Shown here: positions 42,941 through 54,110 of the stretch, in pieces | Numbering within the stretch: the stretch's first letter is position 1 | How the letters are laid out: each line of letters starts with the position of its first letter | Assembly (NCBI GenBank): GCA_003013855.2 | Contig: PVNU02001548.1 | Location: 1,922,001-1,986,000, forward strand | Origin: Liriodendron chinense | Taxonomy: Eukaryota; Streptophyta; Magnoliopsida; Magnoliales; Magnoliaceae | Length of the DNA stretch: 64,000 bases | Direction: 5' to 3' | Made by a program: the position numbers and the translations under genes | Notes under the pieces: model-generated | Told to the model about the DNA's origin: nothing | Databases searched by the model: none | The model's input: only the letters and a program-made list of their open reading frames with translations

Positions 42941-43396
42941 GTGAATGATTTATTTGTCTATACTATGAGAAATGCTATCATGCAGTTCACAACATCGAAG
43001 GCCTTTGCAGCTTCCTCACAGTAGATATGGCAAATATGTGTGTGAACTAGCACAGTTGATCCGGTGGGCCTCACTGTGGATGGGCTATTACCAAAATCAC
43101 AGAGAAGATCTAAGTAACTATCCATCTGTTGTTTTGATGGTCGAGTGTAGCCTGCTGCTCTAGTAGTTCCTTATGTAGGACTGATTGGATGGCTGCCAAA
43201 AATCCAATGGCTTGGACATCCACGTGGTAGCCAACCAGATCAACAGAGGCTATAACATCACCACATGGACAGTGAGGGAATTGCTGGAACTTCAACAATG
43301 TGAGCAGCGTGATAACATTTCATCCCCGTTTTGGTGTCATTGCATTTTGGATCCTCTTAACAATGCCTGATGAGAATTTCGCATACCATTCGTCAG

Positions 43397-43540
43397 TGTG
43401 GGTTGCAGCAACAACAACCATCAACCATTCAGAGAGAAATTGTCCACTATGATCGCAGTACTCAAGATCAAGATGTGGAAACTGAATTGTACATAGGGAG
43501 GCCTCAGAGAGGAATACCACGCTACCCATTGCAAGGTTGA
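43397..43540 (+). CDS. SOC1-like: SOC1-like MADS-box gene, exon 7 (C-terminus)
   Basis: The acceptor is TTCGTCAG and the exon runs in phase 0 to TGA at 43538-43540. It begins CGLQQQQPSTIQRE, joining exon 6 as the typical EK|CG of SOC1 proteins. Near the end it carries DQDVETELYIGRPQRG, the C-terminal SOC1 motif (EVETELFIG.P). The final residues are IPRYPLQG. The C-terminal domain is flexible and contributes to partner choice and activation. An open frame at 42972-43163 does not fit the phase and was not used. Confidence 0.92.
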   Translation, partial: CGLQQQQPSTIQREIVHYDRSTQDQDVETELYIGRPQRGIPRYPLQG

Positions 43541-43670
43541 TAAGTGATGTAAGCCTACCATATATGTCATCACAAGCTCAAAGACCACCGAAGGAAGCTG
43601 AGTTCTGTTTATGTGTGAAATAACCGCACAATGTAAGTAACTTTGTGTGCAAACAATAAATCAGCAGATG
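43541..43670 (+). other. 3' UTR of the SOC1-like gene
   Basis: Non-coding sequence after the stop, with AATAAA at 43655-43660 as a plausible polyadenylation signal. Confidence 0.6.
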
Positions 43671-43747
43671 ATATGATGCAGTGTATGATTTGATCTTATT
43701 GAATCTTCAGAAAACATGAAACTTGGAAGATTGTATTCAAAATTTAC

Positions 43748-43750
<3 letters not shown>

Positions 43751-43792
<42 letters not shown>
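43751..43792. repeat. (TG)n microsatellite
   Basis: About 21 TG dinucleotides lie just downstream of the gene. Confidence 0.97.
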
Positions 43793-43795
<3 letters not shown>

Positions 43796-44664
43796 CAAAT
43801 CCTATTGAGTTCTGTTTTCATATTGAATCATAGAATCATTGATCAGTCGTTGGTCAAAAAACATTCACACCTGAAATTAGCTATTTGAATGAACCGCACC
43901 CAAAATGTGGCCCACTGAGTGGATGGTCTCGATCCAATGCCATATGCATGAATCAGCAGTTTGTAATATTAAATGATGGAGCTTTGCTAAAGGCCAACCA
44001 CCATGTCTACAGGCCAGTCTCTTAGCACTTCTCAAGACATTTCAGCCATGAATCAGGACCTCACATGTACCAAAACAATGGACTATTCAAGTCAACATGG
44101 GGAACATGCATGGTTTGGATTCCTTGAAGAGGTGCACACTAGCTTAGTAGAGCTCAAACTAAAGAAAACCGTACAATGTTGGGCTGAGTAAAGCACCATT
44201 TTTCTTAGCCTGCAAACAAACATATTGGACCCATCCTAACAATGACCCTAAGCATTAATTAAGAGAACTATGGACGGGTCATGCTTAAAAATTTCCAGCA
44301 TAAAAAAAATGTGCATATTTGCCACAACATCAGAGGATCATTTCCCAGAATCTGAACAATTATTGGCTGGTCATCAAGAACATGCTTAATAGAGATTGTT
44401 TGATCAAGGAAATTATGAGGCCATTTGCCACCCATTATGGGGACCTCTGATGAATGGCTTACAACATTAAAAAGTTTGACCCACTTCCTTTGTCCTTGGC
44501 TAGAGCAAAAGGTGAAAAGATTGCAATTCATCAAGGACAGTCAACACTCATCTTTCACCATCCGGAAATGGAGGCTGGGAATCCTATCAGGCATTTCCAA
44601 TGGATTCCTGAAAATTGAACATTGGAATGTTGCTAGATGTGCTCAACTGTTGGGGCCTTCAACA
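43793..44664. other. Intergenic sequence, nothing recognised
   Basis: Short frames only. The 102-codon frame at 44425-44733 crosses into the array edge and has no recognisable domain. Confidence 0.5.
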
Positions 44665-44753
44665 CAACTTGGAAGAACTGGTGATGCTTCCATCACCACT
44701 AGCAGCCATAGACTAGGGCTACTAGGCCTCTAACACAACTAGAAGCCATTGAC

Positions 44754-46228
44754 TGATGAGGACATCTGAGCACCATACCAGAGGAGGGTCGAGTCAGTCT
44801 CCTTATGGCTAGATGACCATTACATGGGGCCCATCTGGCCCAATTCACATTCCTAGCAACCAATGTTAAAGACCCTATGTGCATGTTTGTATATCTTTGA
44901 GAATTCCACACCGGGAAGATACACGTGGATTGCATATAGGAGCTTGATAGACACGTTGGATCATCATCATCGGACATTTTGATCATGGACTCTCATGGGC
45001 CATGAAATAGTTTAGTTGTTTAGTTTGTTTACATATTTCACTATTTTTTGTATAGCTCATATTTGTGTTGAGATTAGGTATGAATAATTTTTAATTCATT
45101 AAGCATCTTTATGTTGAGAATCTTATTTGAGAGTACCTTTTTGTAAAAGGTTTTTTCTGATACTATAAAGGGTTGGACGTCCCCATCCTAACCACTATGC
45201 ATGTTATGAATGAAAGAGATTTCTTCTTTTGGGCTTTGAGATTGAGCACAATTTCATCCTGTGATTGAATTGGTGGTGCGGAGCCATGGGGGACAATACT
45301 TTAATTATTTTTTTTTCTACCTTTCGCTCTTCTCATCAATGTATTATCTTTCTTCTTCTCTTTTCTTCTCTTTATCTACTTTTCCCAATCTCTCTTCTTT
45401 GATTTTTCTTATCTCTCTAGAAGCCACATTCAATCAAACCTTAACTCATCCAAATTCCTACCTGACCAAGCCATAACCCATCCACTCCAACCTAAATTAC
45501 CCCCGGCCCAAAATTGTGTCTGTACGGACATGCGTTTGGAGCTGTCCGTGCGGACGCTTCCCTTCCCCCTCGTCTCTCTTGCTTCATCACCTCCATTCCC
45601 CTCTATTCATTGTCCCTTATTTCTATCCTAACTCTAAAACCTAACTTAGATTTCAGAATCTCTAACGCTAATTTTCAAAATCCTAATTTTTAATCTCTTA
45701 ATTATCAAAACCCTACATATTCAATCCTTAAAATTTGAAAATCACTTGGCCAAACCATAAATTCTCAATTCCCATAACTTGGAATCCATATTCTTAATTT
45801 TATAAACCCTAAATCCTAAATCCCATAAACCCAAAATCTGAAATCCTTACCCGAAACCTGCCTAAACCTAAACCCTAATGTTCATAACCCTAATTTCTCT
45901 AAGTCTAGATACCTAAAACCCATCTCCCACATTCCTTAGCCTTTAAACAACTTAACATGTCAAAACTCTTACAAGACATATGATTTCCATTGAATTCATA
46001 TTTAACCCTATGCTGGGATGGATTTAACCCCATAGGTCCCAGTTAATTAGTAATTTATAAGATTCGCATTGCGGAACTATTGTAGGCATGAATTTGGACA
46101 TGTCATGAATCTAAAATTTAAGAATTTATAGTAAATTAATTTTATTTTGTCATTACATTGCTCTAGTTAACCTGTTTTCTTAATTTCATGGCATTATATA
46201 TTAGGTTTGACCATTCCATCTTGCATCA
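44754..46228 (+). mobile_element. Gypsy-like solo LTR (1475 bp) inside the first array unit
   Basis: It begins TGATGAGGACATC and ends CCATCTTGCATCA, the same TGATG...CATCA termini as the 15032 family but with a different interior. It has a TATA-like ACTATAAAGGG near 45163, a CT-rich leader, and AACCCTAA-rich sequence at 45630-45900. The flanks TTGAC (44749-44753) and CTGAC (46229-46233) are a 5-bp duplication with one mismatch. Array sequence continues on both sides: AGAAGCCATTGAC before, CTGACGGTGTCTACAGCACC after. Confidence 0.8.
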
Positions 46229-48194
46229 CTGACGGTGTCTACAGCACCACTAATGGCGATAGGTGGTGCTTTCAACTATATCAATAACCATCAGAATCTT
46301 GGTACCATTGGTAACCCCTCTAATGTCCACCATTGATTTCATTTAGTTGTCTAGATCCACTACAAGTATTTAATGATCATCATTCATCCATGCAAAAGTC
46401 TTAGTGCTATCTACTGTCGATTTAAATACCAATAATATAAGCCGATATAATTAGTATCATAACGATACAAAATAGATATGTAGTTATAAAATCCCACATG
46501 TTTTAGCTCATATCAACCAAATTGTCGACATACCATGATATTATCAATATGTAATGATATATTGGTAGAAGTCCTGATATAATATTATAAAGCTCCCGTG
46601 TACCTCGACACGTTCATTATGCATAGACCCTACAAGGGCGATATACCTCTCCTTCAAATATTAAAAAAAAAAATTGAATTTTTTTTATGAAGAGGCAAAT
46701 TGTCAATTATTTTTTTGGAGATTATGTTTGTGATCGGAATTATGCACTAGAGTTGTTTATGGAGAAATTGAGTTTTGGGTGGAGAAGTCATGATCCAATA
46801 ACGAAAACGAGCTAGCACCACTCGGCAAGATTTTTTATCCTAGTTTGCATTTAAATCTTTTATTTTGATTATGTAAAAATAAGTAAATAATCCATTTCAA
46901 TACAAGTTTTACATGAAAAATTATGGATTTTATATTTCAATTTTTTAATTTGCGAGAAAGAAAGAATTTACGACAAGTCCGCAAATCTTGGGTTTTTACC
47001 CTCCCTTTTTTAAAGGTAATGGCAAATTTGAAAAGAAAACGAACTAAGGAGGCGCGGAATCTATATACAAAAGTGAAAAAACAAAAACCCACAAAGTTTT
47101 ACATAGAATTTTTTTTTTAAAATTTTGACATCATTCATTTATGCAAGTTGTAATGATATCTAAGGTCGATTTAATTATCAACAATATAAGTCGATATTAT
47201 CAATATCGTAACAAATACAAAATACACAGGTAGTTATAAAATCCCACATGCTTTAGGACATCAACCAAATAGTTGATATACCACGATATGATTAACAACG
47301 TTTGAAATATCGGTATCGCATTACGTATCGCATCCTTGGGATATAGATATGTAACAATTATCGCAAGTGATATATAGTTTGTGTCCAGTAATTTACTGTA
47401 TGTTTTGGGAAAAATAGGGAAACATTGGGAAAATGGTTGAATTTTTCAATGAAACTTCAGGAATTGTTAAAAAAGACCTCAATACACACTTTTAAATCAT
47501 AACATCTCAAAAAAGAAGTGCACATAATAGGTTTTCTTTGTATAGCGTCCTAAGGTATGTGTTGTCTAACTTAACTAATGCAACTATATTCAAATTGTAT
47601 GCATAATATTTAGAGTCTATGCGATTAACATTTCATCAAACACTCCTGAATACTTCGAAACTAATCTCAACTGATAGCTGGTAGAAGGGAAATTTAGAAA
47701 GAAAAAAAATATTTTTTCATAATTTTAATGAAAAATAATAAATTTTATTTCTAAAAATTTACAAGGACTTAACAAATCAGTAGATCAACACTCGTACATG
47801 ATTGATTTCATGTTTAGAGTGCAACATTGTAAGCAATTTGAGAGAATTTAGAGAAATTTTTAAGTTTTTCCAATTTTCCCAAAATTAGACCACCTTAACT
47901 TCAAATTTCAAAATTAGAGTATATGTGATGATCATTTCATCAAATACTACTAAATACTTCCAAATTAGTCTCAATTGAAGATTGGTTGAAGGAAAATTTC
48001 AAAGAAAAGAAAAAAAAAACATGGAGACCATGAAGAACCAATGGATATCAAAATCAAAGCTCCAACTCCATGATCTTTTCATGCAAAACATGAAAAACCA
48101 ATGAAATTGTAACCATTTAAGAATGATTTAACATAATTTCAAAAAAAAAAAAAAAAGGAGATCGGAAATTGAAAATGCTCACTAGATCAAACAT
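46229..48194. repeat. Divergent left-edge array units
   Basis: After the solo LTR come spacer 2, a core A (46550-47110) and then directly another spacer 2-like segment (47125-47290), so spacer 1 and core B are missing between. From 47290 to 48010 the sequence is not found in other units. It carries its own direct repeat 304 bp apart (CATTTCATCAAA.ACT.CT.AATACTTC at 47628 and 47932). The second copy leads into normal spacer 1. Confidence 0.75.
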
Positions 48195-49867
48195 GTGGGA
48201 TATATTGGCACTACTTATGCATTTCACATTGCACAGATGTTATACAAGATATATCGTGGGATATATCGGCCAATATCATTGATATTAAAAACATTAATTA
48301 TCAATATATCACAATCTATTGGTAGAATTTATTTTATTTATAAAGCTCCCTTATACCACCGACACATGCAATATGTACCAACCATCGAGGGAAATCCTCT
48401 CCTTCAAACAAAAAAAAAAAAAAAAATCAAATTAAAGAGTATGAAAAGTGAATTGGTTTATACTTTTCTAGAGACCATGTTTGTGATTGGAATTAGACAC
48501 TTGAGTTGTTTTTAGAGAAATCAAGTTTTGGGCAGAAAATTTGCGATCCAAGAGTGAAAACAAGCCAATAACCACTAGATGAGGATTTTTTTTTTAATCC
48601 CAATTGTCTACACTTAACTCATTTGTTTAGATTAACAAAAAATAAGTTATTCATCCATTTTAATACAAGTTTTACATGCAAAATTATAAATTTTATATTT
48701 TGATTTTCAAATTCAAGAAGAAAAAATTTAGGGCAAATTAGCAAAATCTTGTATTTTTACCCTCTTTTCTTCTGAAACTTTATTGACAAAAAGTGTTGAG
48801 GCGGCACGGTGCTAGTGATGCTTCCTTCTCCAATAGCTACCACATACTAGGCCTCCATCTCAACCATAAGCCACTGATGGTGTCTACAGCACCACCAATA
48901 GTAAAAGCCAGTGCCTTCAACTCTACCAATAGCCATCTAAATCTTGGTACCAATGGTAACCCCTCTAATGTGCACCATTAATTTCATTTGGTTCTTTAAA
49001 TCAATTAAAAGCATTAAATGATCCTCACTCATCTATGTCAAAGTCTTAGTGATATATAAGGTCAATTTAAATATCAATAATATAGCTGATATTATTAGTA
49101 TTAAAAGAATACAAAATACATAGGTAGTTATAAAATCCCACATGTTTCGGTAAATATCAACCAAATTGTCTAAATAGCACGATATTATTAATATGTCACG
49201 ACATCTTCGCAGGTGCCCTTTATAAAGCTCCCTTGTACCCCCAACAAGTGCAATATATATCAGTTAGAAAAGCCAATTTGTCTATAATTTTTTTGGAGAA
49301 TTATGTTTGTGATTGCAATTTTGTACTTGAATTGTTTATGGAGAAATTAAATTTAGAAAGGATAAGTCGCAAACTAAGAACGAAAACACACCAGCAACCA
49401 CTCAACAAATATTTTTAGTCTGAATTATTTACATTTAACTCTTTTCTTTAGATTAGGGAAAAATAAGTTATTAATCCATTTCAATACAAGTTGTACATTC
49501 AAAATTCTGGATTTTATATTTCAATCTTTTAATATGGCAAAAAGAAAGAATTTGGTACAAGTCAGCAAATCTTGCATTTTTACCCCCTTTCTTAAAGGTA
49601 ATGACAAATTTATTAACAAAATGTGTCGTGGAGGCCCACTATTTAAACACTGAAGGGAAACAACAATATCATAAATATTTACATAATTAAATTAAGAGCT
49701 CGCAATATTCTCAAATAGCCTAATTACTTCAAATTGTCTTTACATCAAAGAAATACTATACTATATGTATATATATATCTATTATTACTTTTATCCAATA
49801 TTATGTCATGCAATTGGACTGGATGGCAATGAAATAAAATTAAAAAAAGATAATATATATATATATC

Positions 49868-49921
<54 letters not shown>

Positions 49922-50088
49922 AGGACATGAAGAACCAGTGGATATCAAAATCAAAGCTCCAACTCCATGATTTTTTCATGCAAAGCATGAAGAACCAATG
50001 GAATTGTAACCATTTGACAATGATTTAACATAATTTCAATTAAAAAAAAGGACATCCGAAATTGAAAATGCTTAGTAGATGGAACATG
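48195..50088. repeat. Array unit 1, with a TA-rich insertion
   Basis: This unit is about 142 bp longer than normal. The excess is an AT block with long (TA)n runs (49853-49919) inside spacer 1, flanked by diverged sequence from 49745. Confidence 0.85.
49853..49919. repeat. (TA)n microsatellite
   Basis: TA dinucleotides broken by two short interruptions. They generate the tyrosine/isoleucine-rich chance frames on both strands. Confidence 0.95.
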
Positions 50089-52354
50089 TGGGATATATCG
50101 GTAGTAGGGCTGTAAATAGGTTAGCGGGACCTGATGGGGTACCCGGACCCAACCCATTTAGACCCGACCCAGACCCGACCCATTTGTTAAATGGTACGGG
50201 TCTGGGTCCAAGAACATACCCAGTTGCTAAACAGGTCTGGGTTTGGTTTCCTTATATTAGGCTTGACCCGACCTGACTCGACCGAACCCATTTAGCAAGT
50301 GGGCGGGTTTGGTCTATGTTTCAAGGGACTCGTCCAGCCCAAACCCGTCCAGACCCGGTTTTAAGCCTTGTAAAATGCTTGTATACTTGATCTAGACCCG
50401 GACCCATTTATAAATGGGTCTAGGTGGATCTCCCTCTACCAGACCCGGACCCACCCATTTATAAATGGGTCTGATGGGACTCGGACCCGACATGGACCCG
50501 CCCATTTAGTAAAAGGGTCTGGGTCTAAAATTTGGACCCAGACCCATTTAGTAAATGGGCGGGTTTGGTTTTGGCTAAACCCGCCCCAAACCCGACCATT
50601 TACAGCCCTAATCGGCACTACTTGTGCTTTTCGCATCGCACTGGTGAGATACAAAATATATCATGGGATATATCGGCCGATATCATCGACATTTAAAACA
50701 TTAATTAACAATATGTCACAATCTATTGGTAGAATTTATTTATAATGCTCCCTTATACCACCGACACATGTAATATGTACTAGCCATAGAAGGAAATATG
50801 CCACTCCTTTAAAAATTAAAAAAAAAATCAAATTAAAGACTAAGAAAAGCCAATTTGTTTATACTATTTTAGAGATTATGTTTGTGATTGGAATTAGGTA
50901 GTTGAGTTGTTTTTAGAGAAATTAAGTTTTCGGTAGAAACGTTGCGATCCAAGAGTGAAAAGAAGCCAATAGCCACTAGGTGAGGATTTTTTTTTATCCC
51001 AATTGTTTACACTTAGCACTTTTTTTAGATTAACTTAAAAAAGTTATTAATCCATTTCAATACAAGTTTTACTCATAAAATTTTAAATTTTATATTTAGA
51101 TTTTCAAATTGAAGAAGAAAGAATTTGGGACAAACCCGCGAATCTTGAGTTTTTCCCCCTTTTTTCTTAAATGTAATGACAAATTTATTGACAAAAAGTG
51201 TTGAGGTGACATGGAACTAGTGATGCTTCCTTAACCAATAGCTGCAACAGATTAGGCCTCCATAACAACCAGAAGCCACTGAGTCTACAACCCCACTAAT
51301 AGCCATAACCAGTGCCTTTAGCTCTATCCATAGCCGTTTGAATCCTAGCACCATTGGTAACCTTCTAATGTGCATCATTAATTTCATTTGGTTCTTTAAA
51401 TCAATTACAAGCTTTAGATGATCATCATTCATCTATATAAGCGTCTTAGTGATATCTAATGTCAATTTAAATATCAATAATATAAGCTGATATTATTAGT
51501 ATTAAAATAATACAAAATACAAAGGTACTTATAAAATCCCACATATTTCGGGCAATATAGACCAAATTGCCTGAATAACACGGTATTATCGATATATCAC
51601 GACATATTGGCAGGTGTCCTTTATAAAGCTCCCTTATACCCTAGCAAGTGCAATATGTATTAATTTGAAAAGCCAATTTGTCTATACTTTTTTGGAAAAT
51701 TTTGTTTGTGATTAGAACTTTGCACTTGAATTGTTTATGGAGGAATCAAATTTAGAATGGAGAAGTCGCAATCAAAGAATGATAACACACCAACAGCCGT
51801 TCAAAAATATTTTTAATCCCAATTATTTACATTTAACTCTTTTATTTAGATTAGGGAAAAATAAGTTATTAATCCATTTAAATACAAGTTGTACATTCAA
51901 AATTATAGATTTTATATTTCAATTTTCGAATATGGTAAAAGGAAAGAATTTGGTACAAGTCCACAAATAGTGCATTTTTATCTCCATTTTTTTAATGGTA
52001 ATGGCAAATTTATTAACAAAAAGTGCCGAGGAGCCCCAGTATTAAAACACAGAAGGGAAACAATAAAATCATAAGTATTTACATAATAAAATAAAAATCT
52101 CACAAATATTTTCATTAAATTCTCCTAATTACTTCCAAATTAGTCTCAATTGACAGCTGGTTGAAAGAAAATTTTGAAAAAAAAACATGGAGGACATGAA
52201 GAATGAGTGGATATCAAAATCAAAGCTCCAACTCCATGATTTTTTCATGCAAAACATGAAGAAGCAATGGATTTGTATCCATTTGACAATGATTTAACAT
52301 AATTTCAACAAAAAAAGGAGATCGGAAATTGAAAATGATCACCAGATCGAACAT
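50089..52354. repeat. Array unit 2, interrupted by an hAT MITE
   Basis: The unit is normal in order. Its landmark is split at GGGATATATCGG by the MITE at 50105-50610. Confidence 0.9.
50105..50610. mobile_element. hAT-type MITE 4 (506 bp)
   Basis: TAGGGCTGTAAATAGG at the left pairs with CCATTTACAGCCCTA at the right. The 8-bp duplications are ATCGGTAG (50097-50104) and ATCGGCAC (50611-50618). The neighbouring units show the uninterrupted site as ATATATCGGCACTACTTG, so the right-hand copy is the original and the left copy has two changes. The interior is a series of GACCCGACCC/GGGTCTGGGT blocks. No transposase. Confidence 0.9.
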
Positions 52355-54110
52355 GTACGATATATCGGCACTACTTGTGCGTTTCGCATTGCATAGAAGG
52401 CATACAAGATATATCATGGGATATATCGGCTGATACAATCGATATTTAAAACATAAATTATCAATATATCATGATCTATTGGTAGAATTTTTTTTATAAA
52501 GCTCCCTTATACCACCGACACATGCAATATGTACCGACCATAGAGGGAAATATACCTCTCCTTTAAAAATTTTTAAAAAAAAATCCAAATTGAAGACTAT
52601 GAAAAGCCAAATGGTTTATATTTTTTTTGGAGATTATGTTTGTGATTGGAATTAGGCAGTCGAGTTGTTTTTAGAGAAATCAAGTTTTGGGTAGAAATGT
52701 TCCGATCCAAGAGTGAAAACAAGCCAATCGCCACTATGAGAGGATTTTCTATACTCAATGGTTTACACTTAACTCTTTTGTATAGATTAACTAAAAACAA
52801 GTTATTAATCCATTTCAATACAAGTTTTACTTGCAAAATTATAAATTTTAAATTTTGATTTTCAAATTCAAGAAAGAATTTGGGAAAAATTCGAAAATTT
52901 TGCGTTTTTAACCCCTTTTTTTAAAGATAATAGCAAATTTATTGTCAAAAAGTGTTGTGGTGGCACGGAACTAGTGATGAGTCCATCACCAATAGCTGCG
53001 ACAGATTAGGCCTCCATCACAACCAAAAGCCACTGAGTCTACCGCACCACAAGTAGCCATAGCTAGTGCCTTTAACTCTATTAATAGCCATCTGAATCCT
53101 TGCACCATTGGTAACCCCGCTAACGTGCAACATTAATTTCATTTGGTTCTTTGAATCAATTACAAGCATTAGATGATCATCATTCATCTATGTAAAAGTC
53201 TTAGTGATATCTAATGTCAATTTAAATATCAATAATATAAGCCGATATTATTAGTATTAAAACAATACAAAATACATAGGTAGTTATAAAATTCCACATG
53301 TTTTGGTAAATATCAACCAAAATTGTCTAAATAGCACAATATTATTGATACATCACGATATATTGGCAGGTCTCCTTTATAAAGCTCCCATGTACCGTCA
53401 GCAGGTGCAATATGTATCAATCGCAAAAGCCAATTTGTTTATAATTTTTTTGGAGAATTATGTTTGTGATTGGAATTTTGCACTTGAATTGTTTATGGAG
53501 AAATCAAATTTAGAATGGAGAAGTCGTGATTTAAGGATAAAAACACACCAACAGCCACTCAACAAATATTTTTAATTCGAATTAATTACATTTATCACTT
53601 TTATTTAAATTAGGAAAAAATAAGTTATTAATCCATTTCAATACAAGTTATACCTTCAAAATTATGGATTTTATATTTCAGTTTTTGAATTAGGCAAAAA
53701 GAAAGAATTTGGTACAGGTGCGCAAATCTTGTATTTTTACCTTCCTTTTTTCTAAAGGTAATGGCAAATTTATTAACAAAAAGTGTCCAGGAGCCCCAGT
53801 ATTAAAACAAAGAAGGAAAACAACAAAATCATAAATATTTACATAATAATATTAAAATCACGCAAATATTTTCATCAGATACTCCTAATTACTTTCAAAT
53901 TAGTCTCAATTGACGGTTGAATTAAAAAAAAAAAAAAAAAACATGGAGGACATGAAGAACTAGTGGATATCAAAATCGAAGCTCCATCTCAATGATTTTT
54001 TCATGCAAAATATGAAGAAGCAATGGAATTGTAACCATTTGACAAATATTTAACATAATATCAATAAAAAAAGGAGATCGGAAATTTAAAATGCCCAGCA
54101 GATTGAACAT
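52355..54110. repeat. Array unit 3, full length (1756 bp)
   Basis: It has spacer 1, core B (from about 52460), spacer 2 and core A (from about 53345), complete. Confidence 0.9.

Larger units (their letters stand above)
5530..43670 (+). other. SOC1-like: SOC1/TM3-like MADS-box gene, exon 2 to 3' UTR
   Basis: Six coding exons of 82, 62, 100, 42, 42 and 144 nt are present. The 62/100/42/42 run is the classical exon pattern of the MIKC MADS K-box. Joined, they keep one frame and encode the I-linker, K-domain coiled coil and C-terminus of a SOC1-clade transcription factor. The family binds CArG boxes as dimers in the nucleus and integrates flowering signals. The last exon carries the SOC1 signature VETELYIGRP. 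The DNA-binding exon 1 must lie upstream of the window. Intron 2 spans 5612-42313. No premature stop or broken splice site was seen, so the gene looks intact, but expression is not shown. An AGL14/19/42-type paralogue within the same clade is possible. Confidence 0.9.

Noticed and set aside
42972..43163. 63-codon frame as the last SOC1-like exon
   Set aside because: It is out of phase with exon 6 and lacks the SOC1 motif. The exon at 43397 fits both.
45630..45910. AACCCTAA-rich stretch as interstitial telomere
   Set aside because: The units are irregular and mixed with AAATCC. They lie inside the solo LTR and match the AACCCTAA-rich leaders seen in the other gypsy LTRs.
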